From Lactiplantibacillus fabifermentans DSM 21115 (GTDB lineage: Bacteria > Bacillota > Bacilli > Lactobacillales > Lactobacillaceae): a stretch of DNA of 37,713 bases. Both the position numbers and the translations under genes were made by a program. The stretch's first letter is position 1. Each line of letters begins with the position of its first letter. The DNA lies in contig NZ_AYGX02000080.1 in the NCBI RefSeq assembly GCF_000498955.2, forward strand, positions 1-37,713. Direction: 5' to 3'. The notes beneath the pieces were generated by a model that was not told the DNA's origin, made no database searches, and saw only the letters and a list, made by a program, of their open reading frames with translations. Of this stretch, positions 1 through 8,440 are shown piece by piece.

Positions 1-84
1 GGTTATGCTGAACAATTTGTCCAAAAATTCGGATTAAATTTGCAATCTACCCTTTACGAAAATTCAAACCAGCATATTTATTAA
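1..84 (+). CDS. C-terminal tail of an unidentified protein (5' end outside window)
   Basis: An open frame enters from the left edge and gives 27 residues, starting GYAEQFVQKF and ending SNQHIY, before a TAA at 82-84. A good rightward terminator follows at 124-160, so this is probably the true end of a gene. Too little is left to name a family; a transposase or another repeated gene is possible because bases 2-51 recur in inverted orientation at the right end of the window. The fragment is more AT-rich than asnS next door. Confidence 0.5.
   Translation, partial: GYAEQFVQKFGLNLQSTLYENSNQHIY
2..51. repeat. left copy of 50-bp window-end inverted repeat
   Basis: Bases 2-51 are the exact reverse complement of 37664-37713. 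Identity stops abruptly at base 51, inside the reading frame of the left-edge gene fragment. Such a repeat at both ends most often marks a contig that stops at a repeated sequence, but it is also the arrangement expected of an invertible or recombined segment. Confidence 0.9.
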
Positions 85-123
85 CCGCGCTAAACACTAA
101 TCGTTTACGAGGATAAAAGCGAC

Positions 124-160
124 CGGATGTCACGATTTAATTCGTAACATCCGTTTTTTT
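124..160 (+). terminator. rho-independent terminator of the left-edge gene
   Basis: A 12-bp stem (CGGATGTCACGA with TCGTAACATCCG, one G-T pair) closes a 6-base loop and is followed by seven T. It sits 40 bases after the stop at 84 and points rightward. Confidence 0.85.
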
Positions 161-237
161 AATTGACGTTGATACCAGCCTAAAATGGCTAATACACTTG
201 AATCAAGTTAGACTACAGCTACATACTTGTATTATCA

Positions 238-286
238 GTAAAAAATGCGAAAAGACGACTCACTGAGTTTCTCAGTAAGCCGTCTT
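238..286 (-). terminator. terminator of asnS
   Basis: On the minus strand a long stem with arms at 252-267 and 271-286 (outer AAGACG/CGTCTT, inner CACTGAG/CTCAGT) is followed by a T-rich tail toward 240. It lies about 30 bases past the asnS stop. Confidence 0.85.
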
Positions 287-317
287 CCGATGAGTAATCT
301 TGAAAATTGTTATTTAG

Positions 318-1709
318 TTAAAATTCAGCATTCCCCGGTGTCCGTGGATAAGGGATCACGTCGCGGATGTTTTCCATCCCGGTGACATACATCAATAACC
401 GTTCAAAGCCAATCCCGAAACCAGAATGTGGCGTTTCACCATATTTCCGGAGTTCCAAATACCATTCGTATTCTTCAGGTGGCAAGTTGTAGTCTTTGAT
501 CTTTTGCGCTAATTGGGCCTGACGTTCTTCACGTTGGCTCCCACCAATCAATTCACCAATTTGTGGCACTAACATGTCAACGGCTGCCACGGTCTTGCCG
601 TCGCCGTTATCACGCATGTAAAAGGCTTTGATGGCCTTGGGATAGTCAGTGATAAACGTTGGGCGGTTGTAGACTTGTTCGCACAAGTAACGTTCATGTT
701 CCGCTTGTAAGTCCAAGCCCCATGAAACGGGCACGTCAAATTTAACGGGCGCTTTTTCGAGTTCTTCGATAGCTTCCGTATAAGTAATCCGCGCAAACTT
801 TTCGTTGATCGTTTGATGTAACCGATCCAACAAGTTTTCATCAACGGCCCCGTTCAAGAAGTCCAATTCGTCTTTAGCATGGTCTAATAAATAGCTAACC
901 ACGTATTTCAACAATTCTTCAGAAGTGACGATAATATCGTCTAAGTCGGCGAAAGCCATTTCTGGTTCAATCATCCAAAATTCGGACGCATGCCGGGATG
1001 TATGCGAGTTTTCAGCCCGGAACGCTGGCCCAAACGTGTAAACGTTACGTAAAGCTAACGCAAAGGCTTCCACTGGTAATTGGCCACTAACGGTTAAGTT
1101 CGTTTCTTTTTTGAAGAAGTCTTCGTGGTCGTCAACTTTACCTTCATCGTTTTTAGGCAAGTTGTTCATGTCTAACGTCGTCACCCGGAACATTTCACCG
1201 GCACCTTCACTATCACTACTAGTGATAATTGGCGTGTTAACATACGTGAAGCCATGTTCTTGCAAATATTGATGAATGGCAAAGGCAGCTAATGAACGAA
1301 TCCGGAAAACTGCGTAGAAAGTGTTGGTCCGAGGACGTAAATGGGCCATCGTCCGTAAGTATTCATACGAATGCTTTTTCTTTTGTAAGGGGTAATCATT
1401 GTCCGAAGCCCCTTCAACTTCAATCGCCGTCGCATGAATTTCTAATGGTTGCTTGGCATCCGGCGTGTACGCCACCGTCCCAGTTACTTTGATAGTCGTA
1501 CTGATCGGTAACTTCGTCATTTCGGCATAGTTGTCCATGTCGCTCATCATGACGATTTGGGCATGCTTCATTGCTGAACCATCGCTCAATTCGATGAACC
1601 CAACCCGTTTGGACCCCCGCACTGTTTTAACCCAACCGTGTAAAGTCACGATTTCGTCTTCAGCAAAATGCTTATCACTAAACAAATCTTTTACTAAAAC
1701 TTCTGTCAT
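318..1709 (-). CDS. asnS: asparaginyl-tRNA synthetase, long (E. coli-like) form
   Basis: Charges tRNA-Asn with asparagine in the cytoplasm. The 463-residue product has an N-terminal OB-fold anticodon-binding domain (about residues 20-100) and a class II catalytic core: EGAGEMF at 168-174, motif 2 around [11 protein letters not shown] (230-240), and motif 3 GFGIGFERL at 430-438. The length and the segment near 180-205 resemble the roughly 466-residue E. coli enzyme more than the roughly 430-residue Bacillus type. The start is well placed behind a GGAGAG-type site, and a T-box leader lies directly upstream, so transcription should rise when tRNA-Asn is uncharged. The gene stands alone between two terminators. 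In many relatives asnS sits between aspB and dnaD; here that place (9203-9280) is empty. Confidence 0.96.
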   Translation of the reverse strand: MTEVLVKDLFSDKHFAEDEIVTLHGWVKTVRGSKRVGFIELSDGSAMKHAQIVMMSDMDNYAEMTKLPISTTIKVTGTVAYTPDAKQPLEIHATAIEVEGASDNDYPLQKKKHSYEYLRTMAHLRPRTNTFYAVFRIRSLAAFAIHQYLQEHGFTYVNTPIITSSDSEGAGEMFRVTTLDMNNLPKNDEGKVDDHEDFFKKETNLTVSGQLPVEAFALALRNVYTFGPAFRAENSHTSRHASEFWMIEPEMAFADLDDIIVTSEELLKYVVSYLLDHAKDELDFLNGAVDENLLDRLHQTINEKFARITYTEAIEELEKAPVKFDVPVSWGLDLQAEHERYLCEQVYNRPTFITDYPKAIKAFYMRDNGDGKTVAAVDMLVPQIGELIGGSQREERQAQLAQKIKDYNLPPEEYEWYLELRKYGETPHSGFGIGFERLLMYVTGMENIRDVIPYPRTPGNAEF

Positions 1710-1744
1710 AAAAAAACTCTCCTTCCAAATATGTCACGATAACG

Positions 1745-2012
1745 TCAAAAAAAGACCCATCATCCCTGTTAAACAGGGACGAAAGGTCTTTCCGCGGTAC
1801 CACCCAAATTGTTTTTAATTTAAAAACCAACTTTAATAAGCGTACTAACATACGCTCCGCATGATAACGTGTCGGTTACGGCTTGACCTACTCTCTAAAT
1901 TTCAGCCAGCAGCAGCAACGGGGTTCTCCCCACCAGACGATGTACTAAGCTCTCACTACCCTTAGCTCGCTGACCACTCATACTTGGCTAGGCCCTATCC
2001 GTTGCTATCGTT
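1745..2012 (-). promoter_or_regulatory. T-box riboswitch leader of asnS (Asn specifier)
   Basis: The minus strand carries the T-box sequence GGTGGTACCGCGG at 1792-1804, followed by a terminator hairpin (arms AAAGACC/GGTCTTT at 1751-1757 and 1785-1791 with an inner CCCTGTT/AACAGGG stem) and a run of T. The AGGG and GGTGGGGAG segments of a Stem I domain are visible near 1920-2000. The likely specifier is AAC (Asn) at 1923-1925, within GAGAACCCC, which fits the gene controlled. Uncharged tRNA-Asn would bind the specifier and the T-box bulge and favour the antiterminator. Confidence 0.93.
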
Positions 2013-2037
2013 TTTAAGTTTATTTGACTATTGCCAG

Positions 2038-2064
2038 ATTATCACAAAACCGTGTTAGTGACAA
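2038..2064 (-). promoter_or_regulatory. possible promoter of the asnS T-box transcript
   Basis: On the minus strand a TTGTCA -35-like hexamer (2059-2064) lies 15 bases before GATAAT (2038-2043), which has the TG of an extended -10. Transcription would begin about 20-30 bases before Stem I. The spacing is short, so confidence is moderate. Confidence 0.5.
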
Positions 2065-2164
2065 TACTTTCCCGGCCACCAACCTCAAAAAGCCATCCTA
2101 ATATGACTCAAAATAACTATTTTGATGGCTAGTTCCCGCCGACCTCCTTAATGAGACCGGCATT

Positions 2165-2202
2165 AAAAACGGCTCACCAAAATATTGAGTGCGCCGTTTT
2201 TG
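2165..2202 (-). terminator. terminator of the rlmL-like gene
   Basis: Stem AAAAACGGC (2165-2173) with GCCGTTTTT (2193-2201), followed by nothing coding. It lies 10 bases past the stop at 2212. The A/T-rich stem ends could let it work in both directions. The rest of 2065-2164 holds only an imperfect hairpin (AGCCATC/GATGGCT). Confidence 0.8.
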
Positions 2203-2211
2203 ATAATCAAT

Positions 2212-3360
2212 TTAATTTTCAGTCCGCGCTGGGCGAATCCGTTTGCCCCAATATTGGAAATAGTCCGTCCGCAACGCCCCGTTATATAACTTACGACGCT
2301 TCGTCGCTTTTTGACCAAAGTAATCTTCAAACTCTAAGTCACTCGTTAAGATATACTTACTCCAACTTGGCAATTTGCCGTAGACTTGGCCCATTTGACG
2401 ATATAAAATCCGGACACTATCGCGATCACTCAGCCGTTCCCCATAAGGCGGGTTGGCCACGATGACCCCGTTGACTTTTTCAGTCGTAAAGTCTTTAACC
2501 GCTAATTGTTTGAAATGAATATCATGTAATAAACCGGCTTCACGGGCATTCAACTTCGCAATATCAATCATTTTGCCGTCGATATCGTAGCCAGTGATGT
2601 CTAATTCCGTATCATAATCGGCTTGACTGTCGGCTTCGTCGCGCAATTCCTGACTCAAACCGGCGGGCACCCAATCCCATTTTTCACAGGCAAAGGCGCG
2701 GTTAAAACCAGGGGCAATATTGCGCGCTAATAAGGCGGCTTCAATCGGAATCGTTCCAGAACCACACACGGGATCAACGAACGGATTGTCGGGATACCAT
2801 TTCGCTAACATAATTAGGGCAGCAGCCATATTTTCCTTTAACGGCGCGCCCCCTTTTTCAAGTCGGTAACCTCGTTTGAACAAACTGCTGCCAGTGGTAT
2901 CGAGTGTCAACATGACTTTATCTTTGTTGATAGCAACTTCTAATGGGAATAAGGCCCCAGTTTCAGGCAAATGCCCATTACGATGGTAAGTTGCAGCTAA
3001 TTGATTAACAATCGCTTTTTTAACGATGGATTGCACGTCTGGAACACTGTGTAACTTCGAGTTGCGCGATTTCCCTTCCACGGGGAATTCGGCATCCATT
3101 GGTAACAATTGGTCCCATGGTAACGCCATGGTCTTTTCAAATAATTCGTCAAAAGTGTAGGCATTAAATTCGCCGACGATAATTTTTACCCGGTCAGCTG
3201 TTCGCAACCATAAATTTGTCCGAATGACATCTTTGATGGTCCCATTGAAACGCACCCGCCCATTTTCAACTTGCGTTTGGTAGCCTAAATCACGTAATTC
3301 GCGACCAACTAAGGCTTCGATACCGGCCGCACAAGTGGCGATTAATCTGAATTCTTGCAT
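2212..3360 (-). CDS. rlmL: class I SAM-dependent rRNA (guanine-N2) methyltransferase, RlmL/YpsC family
   Basis: A 382-residue protein with an N-terminal THUMP RNA-binding region (about 45-155) and a C-terminal Rossmann methyltransferase domain. The SAM-binding loop reads DPVCGSGTIPIEAA (196-209) and the catalytic motif NPPYGERL is at 303-310, typical of enzymes that methylate the exocyclic amine of guanine. By family it should modify 23S rRNA (YpsC of B. subtilis, N-terminal half of E. coli RlmKL); the exact base cannot be read from sequence. The start follows TAGGAGGAAAAT, a strong site. The position just after rnpB and gpsB matches the ypsC locus of Firmicutes. Confidence 0.92.
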   Translation of the reverse strand: MQEFRLIATCAAGIEALVGRELRDLGYQTQVENGRVRFNGTIKDVIRTNLWLRTADRVKIIVGEFNAYTFDELFEKTMALPWDQLLPMDAEFPVEGKSRNSKLHSVPDVQSIVKKAIVNQLAATYHRNGHLPETGALFPLEVAINKDKVMLTLDTTGSSLFKRGYRLEKGGAPLKENMAAALIMLAKWYPDNPFVDPVCGSGTIPIEAALLARNIAPGFNRAFACEKWDWVPAGLSQELRDEADSQADYDTELDITGYDIDGKMIDIAKLNAREAGLLHDIHFKQLAVKDFTTEKVNGVIVANPPYGERLSDRDSVRILYRQMGQVYGKLPSWSKYILTSDLEFEDYFGQKATKRRKLYNGALRTDYFQYWGKRIRPARTEN

Positions 3361-3460
3361 ATTTTCCTCCTAGGATTGATGAAAAAAATAACTTTTGATT
3401 TTTATAGCAAAACTCACGACAGAACGGAAAAGTTAGCAGTTAAATTTAACTTGCTGAAAC

Positions 3461-3568
3461 GCGTTCCGCAAAGCTGGTAACTCCGGTGGCTACGCTAGTC
3501 ACCAAATGCTAAAACCGCATTAGGCGCCTAGCTAGGCCATCCTCATTACCAACCCGCTTTGCTGCACG
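3461..3568. repeat. cruciform-like intergenic palindromic element
   Basis: Between the rlmL-like gene and rnpB an outer inverted repeat (GCGT...GCAAAGC at 3461-3474 with GCTTTGC...ACGC at 3556-3568) encloses a hairpin GGTGGCTA/TAGTCACC (3485-3503) and a perfect 10-bp palindrome CCTAGCTAGG (3527-3536). No gene covers it. It could be a REP-like or MITE-like remnant, or the folded 3' tail of a transcript. Confidence 0.6.
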
Positions 3569-3570
3569 CT

Positions 3571-3609
3571 CTAAAAAAAACGAGGACAAAAGCGAACTTT
3601 TGTCCTCGT
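3571..3609 (-). terminator. terminator of rnpB
   Basis: Minus-strand stem ACGAGGACAAAAG/CTTTTGTCCTCGT (13 bp, 4-base loop) followed by eight T, directly downstream of the RNase P RNA. Confidence 0.92.
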
Positions 3610-3617
3610 CTCCTGTC

Positions 3618-4018
3618 TAAATGTAAATTCCTGTAGGCCATGTTTTGTACCATATCAAAGCACAGGTGTCTGTTGATATGGCGGTAATCATCTATCTCGA
3701 GATCACAAGGATCTCCCCCCACATTTAGTTCATTTCCAGATGTGAAGCGCCCCTACCAAAAGTTTGGGTTGCCCGCTCGAGGGGTTTACCGCGTTCCAAC
3801 TTATTCGTTTCCAAATAAGTATCGTCACTGTGGCACTTTTCAGGAATACTCGGGCATAGCCGAAGCCTTAGCCGTTTTTCCCGCCGTCACCGATTAAAAA
3901 TCGGTGCCCCAGCTTATTTTTTCACCGAGCACGAACACTACAAGCATCGCAGCTTGTGCGAGCATGGACCTTCCTCAGCCGACATAAGCCGACCGCGATT
4001 ACCCAGAATTTACACCGA
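3618..4018 (-). ncRNA. rnpB: RNase P RNA, Bacillus type (type B)
   Basis: Catalytic RNA that removes 5' leaders from pre-tRNAs. The conserved blocks appear in order on the minus strand: GGGTAATCGC near the 5' end, GAGGAAGGTCCATGCTCGCAC, GTAGTGTTCGTGC, GAAAGTGCCACAGTGACGA, GGAACGCGGTAAACCCC, AGATAGATGATTACCGC and ACAAAACATGGCCTACAG. The P1 ends pair (TGTAAATTC at 4006-4014 with GAATTTACA at 3622-3630). The 5' end lies about 9 bases from the gpsB stop, so its promoter must be inside gpsB or the two are cotranscribed. Confidence 0.96.
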
Positions 4019-4026
4019 ATCACCCT

Positions 4027-4368
4027 TTAAAGACGATGTGATTTGTTTTGATTATTATCTAATTGTGCACCAAACACGTGGCGTTCCAAGTTAGATAAAC
4101 GTTTCAGAATATCCATATTCGTCACCGTGCTAGTTGGTTGTGAAGATGGACTCGTTGCACCAACAGCGACTTGCTTCGTGAGTTCGTCGACCTTGGCCCG
4201 CAACCGTTCGTTTTCATCTGAAAGTTGTTGGTTATCTTTATTAAATGACTCATAGTCCTTAATGACATTATCTAAGAACCCGTCCACGTCTGCAGGATCA
4301 TAACCCCGCATCTTAGGTTTGAATTCTTTTTGAAGGATGTCTTTGGGAGTAAAATTACGGTTAGCCAT
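4027..4368 (-). CDS. gpsB: cell-division coordinator GpsB
   Basis: A 113-residue DivIVA-like protein that coordinates septal and side-wall peptidoglycan synthesis, partly by docking to penicillin-binding proteins. The N-terminal DivIVA domain shows the family pattern ([19 protein letters not shown] then DVDGFLD), followed by a coiled coil (about 35-65), a flexible Ser/Thr-rich linker and a short C-terminal helix ([16 protein letters not shown]). The start at 4368 is preferred because GAGGTG lies 9 bases upstream and the family begins here; a longer frame to 4419 lacks homology-like content. PBP1A, a likely partner, is encoded 1.4 kb away. Confidence 0.93.
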   Translation of the reverse strand: MANRNFTPKDILQKEFKPKMRGYDPADVDGFLDNVIKDYESFNKDNQQLSDENERLRAKVDELTKQVAVGATSPSSQPTSTVTNMDILKRLSNLERHVFGAQLDNNQNKSHRL

Positions 4369-4442
4369 ATTAAAAAACACCTCATTGTTTTTCGCGCGAT
4401 ACCGATACGGCATCCGCATTACTTAAAACATTGTAGCAGACT

Positions 4443-5012
4443 TTATTCAAAATTAAAACCATTATTCTGTTTTTCTGCATATTCGTTGGCACTTTCTTGT
4501 AACCAATCGAAGTCAATTAGGGTCAACGGGTATGGATGACCCTCCGCAAATGACCGAATCAAATCGTAGTCATACGTTGGCTTCCCCGGGTTATCTGGAT
4601 CATACACCAAAGTGGCCGCATCGGTATGCGTCACCATAAATTCTTGATAATTTTTTAATTGTTGGGGATTCGAATAGGCTTCCTTGCTGACCGGTGCATG
4701 AAAATCAACTTTCGCCAACAAAGTTTGTAATTTAGCCTGATTATTTTCGTTCCAGCGGCCCCCAAACTCACCATAAGGTAACATCATCGCAATTTTGAGC
4801 TCAGGATAAGCTGTTTTTAATTCCAGCGCAACTTCGGCCGTCCACTGCTCAATGCCGAGCTGGCCCCCGGTAATGACCCAGTCAACACCATCTTCGATTT
4901 GGGTCGTTAAGTAATTTGTTAATGCATATTTAATCACTTTTAATTTATCATCTTGATCACCAAAAACGTTTAATTCATAGCTTCGGTAACCAGATAGCCA
5001 CAAACGACTCAT
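4443..5012 (-). CDS. ypsA: YpsA family (DUF1273, SLOG fold) protein
   Basis: A 189-residue cytoplasmic protein. The N-terminus (SRLWLSGYRSYELNVFG), the glycine-containing segment WVITGGQLGIEQWTAEVA and the C-terminal region with LVYDPDNPGKP are typical of the DUF1273 family, a SLOG/Rossmann-like nucleotide-binding fold. YpsA of B. subtilis lies beside gpsB and has been linked to cell division and stress; its chemistry is unsettled. The start at 5012 is chosen because AAGGGGA precedes it at usual spacing and family members begin MSRLW; 12 further upstream codons are unlikely to be used. Confidence 0.9.
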   Translation of the reverse strand: MSRLWLSGYRSYELNVFGDQDDKLKVIKYALTNYLTTQIEDGVDWVITGGQLGIEQWTAEVALELKTAYPELKIAMMLPYGEFGGRWNENNQAKLQTLLAKVDFHAPVSKEAYSNPQQLKNYQEFMVTHTDAATLVYDPDNPGKPTYDYDLIRSFAEGHPYPLTLIDFDWLQESANEYAEKQNNGFNFE

Positions 5013-5115
5013 TAAAAAAATCCCCTTTCTTCCTATATTTGCGGACAAAACGTCACAGATATTTCACATTACTGCGGTTAATGGTAAAATATTACATTAT
5101 TAGGAGGTTGATAAT

Positions 5116-5721
5116 GTGACGATTCGTTATCCAAACGGCAAAGCCTATCGCCAACCGACGCATCATAACACGTCCCCATCCAAGTTCGCCAATGTTAATT
5201 TTGGTGATCGTGGGATGAGCTTGGAAGAAGAACTTAACGACAGCAATACCTTTTATCTCGAAAATGATATCGCAGTTATTCATAAAAAGCCAACGCCGAT
5301 TCAAATCGTCAAAGTTGACTATCCAAGCCGGAGCGCGGCCGTTATTAAAGAAGCTTATTTTAAACAGGCTTCTACGACGGACTACAATGGCGTTTACCGT
5401 GGAAAATACTTAGATTTTGAGGCCAAAGAGACTAAAAGCAAGACCGCCTTTCCCCTCAAAAACTTCCATGAACATCAAATTGAGCACATGCGTAAATGTA
5501 TGGCTCAAGCCGGGATTTGTTTTGTCATTATTCGGTTCGCCGTTTTGGATCGCTTATTTTTGTTGAAAGCTTCCGACTTATTTACTTATTGGGATCGCCA
5601 AACTAGCGGTGGTCGCAAGTCGATTCCACTGACGGATATCGAAAAATTAGCTGCGGAGCTGCACTATCAAATCAACCCCTTAATCCCTTATTTGGATGCG
5701 GTTGATCAGATTATTGGGTAA
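5116..5721 (+). CDS. recU: Holliday junction resolvase RecU
   Basis: Cuts four-way DNA junctions during recombination and chromosome segregation in Firmicutes. The 201-residue product carries the nuclease core: TTDYNG with Asp89, and YLDFEAKET with Glu102 and Lys104, matching the RecU metal site. The N-terminus (NFGDRGMSLEEELN) is also family-typical. GTG at 5116 is the start, 8 bases behind TAGGAGG; an out-of-frame ATG at 5114 is followed at once by TGA, so it makes a start-stop that overlaps the real start. The PBP1A gene follows after 24 bases, an arrangement conserved in Firmicutes (recU-ponA). Transcribed divergently from ypsA. Confidence 0.95.
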   Translation: MTIRYPNGKAYRQPTHHNTSPSKFANVNFGDRGMSLEEELNDSNTFYLENDIAVIHKKPTPIQIVKVDYPSRSAAVIKEAYFKQASTTDYNGVYRGKYLDFEAKETKSKTAFPLKNFHEHQIEHMRKCMAQAGICFVIIRFAVLDRLFLLKASDLFTYWDRQTSGGRKSIPLTDIEKLAAELHYQINPLIPYLDAVDQIIG

Positions 5722-5745
5722 GAACAAGTAATAAAGGAGAACATC

Positions 5746-8064
5746 ATGGCAGGTAACAATGAACAAAATTCACGCGTAGCACGTAAAAAAACTACGCCGA
5801 AGCCCCCTAAGAAACATTGGTTTCGACGAATCGTTTTAGGATTGCTCGCGTTCTTCGTAATTGCCGCACTCGCGGGGGTCGGGTTATTTTTCTACTACGC
5901 CCAAAGCTCCCCCACCATTACGGAAAGTAGTTTAAAGAGTGAAAACGCAACTCGGGTTTACGATAAAGACGGTAAGTTAATCGCTAACTTGGGTAGCGCC
6001 AATCGGCAATACGTGACATCCAAACAAATCCCCGCAACGTTAAAGAGCGCGGTCGTTTCCATCGAAGACCGGCGCTTCTATCAACATAACGGGGTCGATT
6101 GGTACCGGATTGTCGGCGCCGCCCTTGGTAACTTGAAAGGGAGTTCCTTAGGGATGCAAGGTGGGAGTACGCTGACGATGCAACTGATCAAACTGTCGGC
6201 GTTTTCGACCAAGTCTTCTGATCGAACGTTTAAGGTTAAAGCGCAAGAAGCTTGGCTCGCCTTAAATGTTGAAAAACATTTCAGCAAATCCCAAATTCTC
6301 GAATACTACATTAACAAAGTTTATATGGGTAATGGGATTTACGGGATGGGCACCGCTGCCCATTACTACTATGGTAAGTCTTTGAAGGAACTGAACTTAT
6401 CAGAGTTAGCGTTATTAGCCGGGATGCCACAATCACCGACTTACTATAACCCTTATCAATATCCATCATACGCAACCAGTCGTCGGAATACCGTTTTACA
6501 AGCGATGTATGACAACAAGGCGATTACCAAAGCCCAAATGACTGCGGCTGAAAAAGTCAGCGTCAAAACTGGTTTGGCAACTAGTCATGCCAGTGTCACT
6601 GCTCAAGCTAAGAAACATAAAGTCATCGATGCTTATCTCAAAGAAGTTATTGCTGACTTAAAGGCTAAAGGTTACGATCCTAACACCGATGGCTTAAAGG
6701 TTTACACTAACTTAAATATGTCCGCTCAAAAACGGTTATATGCCATTGCTAATACGTCGAAATACGTTTCCTACCCAACTGGCAAAGCCCAAACATTCCA
6801 GCTGGGGGTCTCAGTGGTTGATTCGTATACCGGTAAAGTATCCGCGATGCTTGGTGGTCGTAAAACTGGAAATGTCACTTATGGGTTAAACCGGGCGACC
6901 CAAGCTAATCGTTCCAATGCTTCTACCATGAAACCAATTTTAGATTACGGGCCAGCAATTGAATATTTAAGTTGGCCAACTTACCATACGGTTGAAGATA
7001 CCAAGTACAAATATCCGGGAACTAATATTTCGGTTAATGACTTCGATAATAATACGTTGGGCAGTATGACGATGCGTTCGGCCCTCGTTCAATCGCGGAA
7101 TATCCCCGCCGTTAAGACTTTAGAAGCGGTTGGGATTAGTCGGGCCAAGACTTTTGCCAATAATTTAGGTATGGGTCTCAAGACGGTTCACTACGCTAAC
7201 GCGATTGGCGCTGAAGTTTCTACCTTGCAAGTGGCCGGTGCTTACGCTGCCTTTGCCAATGGTGGGACTTACCATAAACCATACTACATTAACAAGATTG
7301 TTACCCAAGATAACAAGACGACCACCTATTCTAGCGCCGGTAAACGGGTTATGAAGAAGTCCACCGCCTACATGATTACTGATATGCTCAAAGGTGTTAT
7401 CAATAGTGCCAGTGGGACGGGGACAACCGCTAAGATTAGTGGCGTCTATCAGGCCGGTAAAACCGGGACCGATGGGTATCCAAGTGACTTCAAGAGTAAA
7501 GTGCCTTCTGATGCTGACCAAGATTCTTGGATGGCCGGTTATACGAAGAACTACTCGGTTTCCGTTTGGACTGGTTATGATCAACCGATGGCTAAAGATG
7601 GTTATATCGATGATAGTACGGCCAAAATTTCACAAGATATCTATCGTGAAATGATGACTTACTTGCAAGAATACTCCCCTAACTCTGATTGGACGAAACC
7701 AAGCACCGTTGGGACGGTCGAAAAAAACAACATCCGCGAACTTTACGTGGTCGGCCATGTCTTCTCGTCGTCATCTAGTTCTAGCAGTTCAACGAGTAGC
7801 GCTGCTAGTTCAAGTTCCGAAGCCGCTAGCTCAAGTTCACACGAAAGCAGTTCGAGTTCTGAAGCTAGCTCCAGTAGCGAATCTAGTTCAGAATCTTCTT
7901 CTAAATCGAGTTCTAGTGAATCATCTGAATCCAGCAGCAGTGAAGCTGCCAGTTCAAGTGAAGAAGCGAGTTCTAGCTCCGAAGCCGCTAGTTCAAGTTC
8001 TGAAGCCGCTTCATCAAGTGCGGCTAGTTCCGAGGCAGCCCAGGATAACAATGCTGGCCAATAA
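5746..8064 (+). CDS. pbp1A: bifunctional class A penicillin-binding protein PBP1A with Ser-rich tail
   Basis: Polymerises and cross-links peptidoglycan outside the membrane. The 772-residue product has a basic cytoplasmic start, one membrane anchor (about 27-51), a GT51 glycosyltransferase domain (EDRRFYQHNGVDW with catalytic Glu107; GGSTLTMQL at 139-147) and a transpeptidase domain with the serine box STMK at 393-396, SRN at 450-452 and KTGT at 572-575. All catalytic motifs are intact. From about 673 to 764 the tail is almost only Ser, Ala and Glu. Serine codons there are mixed (AGT, AGC, TCA, TCT, TCG), which suggests selection on the protein rather than recent DNA slippage. Start follows AAAGGAGAACATC. 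Cotranscribed with recU. Confidence 0.96.
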   Translation: MAGNNEQNSRVARKKTTPKPPKKHWFRRIVLGLLAFFVIAALAGVGLFFYYAQSSPTITESSLKSENATRVYDKDGKLIANLGSANRQYVTSKQIPATLKSAVVSIEDRRFYQHNGVDWYRIVGAALGNLKGSSLGMQGGSTLTMQLIKLSAFSTKSSDRTFKVKAQEAWLALNVEKHFSKSQILEYYINKVYMGNGIYGMGTAAHYYYGKSLKELNLSELALLAGMPQSPTYYNPYQYPSYATSRRNTVLQAMYDNKAITKAQMTAAEKVSVKTGLATSHASVTAQAKKHKVIDAYLKEVIADLKAKGYDPNTDGLKVYTNLNMSAQKRLYAIANTSKYVSYPTGKAQTFQLGVSVVDSYTGKVSAMLGGRKTGNVTYGLNRATQANRSNASTMKPILDYGPAIEYLSWPTYHTVEDTKYKYPGTNISVNDFDNNTLGSMTMRSALVQSRNIPAVKTLEAVGISRAKTFANNLGMGLKTVHYANAIGAEVSTLQVAGAYAAFANGGTYHKPYYINKIVTQDNKTTTYSSAGKRVMKKSTAYMITDMLKGVINSASGTGTTAKISGVYQAGKTGTDGYPSDFKSKVPSDADQDSWMAGYTKNYSVSVWTGYDQPMAKDGYIDDSTAKISQDIYREMMTYLQEYSPNSDWTKPSTVGTVEKNNIRELYVVGHVFSSSSSSSSSTSSAASSSSEAASSSSHESSSSSEASSSSESSSESSSKSSSSESSESSSSEAASSSEEASSSSEAASSSSEAASSSAASSEAAQDNNAGQ

Positions 8065-8096
8065 AACCGCAATTGACATCAAAACATTCTAAGATT

Positions 8097-8133
8097 AGCT
8101 CTGTAAGATCAAATGGTCTTACAGAGCTTTTTT
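8097..8133 (+). terminator. terminator of recU-pbp1A
   Basis: Perfect 12-bp stem AGCTCTGTAAGA/TCTTACAGAGCT with an 8-base loop, followed by a run of T, 32 bases after the PBP1A stop. Confidence 0.93.
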
Positions 8134-8152
8134 GCTACTATATAGTAGCGAT

Positions 8153-8180
8153 TTCCGGTCAACAGTAGTTCCAGCTAAAT
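8153..8180. repeat. short relative of the palindromic element at 26262-26360
   Basis: This stretch reads TTCCGGTCAACAGTAGTTCC then AGCTAAAT. It matches the left arm at 26262-26283 joined directly to the right flank at 26361, as if the 77 bases between two TCCAG repeats had been lost. The rest of 8254-8440 shows no gene or clear signal. Confidence 0.5.
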
Positions 8181-8198
8181 TACGACTATCATTCAGAC

Positions 8199-8253
8199 AC
8201 GACTAAAAAGCCACCACTAGCGTAAAATTGCTAGTCGCGGCTTTTTGGTCGTA
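8199..8253. terminator. strong hairpin between convergent pbp1A and dnaD (likely bidirectional terminator)
   Basis: Arms at about 8199-8221 and 8230-8253 pair over most of their length (ACGAC, AAAAAGCC, CACTAGC with GCTAGT, GGCTTTTT, GTCGT). The internal A and T runs would provide a T tract in either direction. It probably insulates the two converging units. Confidence 0.6.
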
Positions 8254-8440
8254 TTGTTTAACTAATAATTGTCATTATCCCGGAAGCAAATTAAAGTGTG
8301 AACAACGACATTTTTTGATTAGCGTTCTAAGCTGAACTCAAAAGCAATCAGGCGACCGTTCTTTGGCGCTAGCTAGTCCCCTTAACGTACTGGAAGACGC
8401 TGTTCAAAGACTTCTATCTTAACCTATTTTGCTATTTGAT

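Noticed and set aside
1531-2465. Rightward open frames across the asnS T-box leader and rlmL end
   Set aside because: They cross a riboswitch and a terminator and lie opposite real genes.
7762-8040. Possible CRISPR-like or tandem DNA repeat
   Set aside because: Units are short and irregular and encode a Ser-rich protein tail; no constant repeat with spacers.
7743-8072. 109-residue leftward open frame opposite the PBP1A tail
   Set aside because: Its Leu/Glu/Ala repeats are the mirror of Ser codons on the other strand; no ribosome site.
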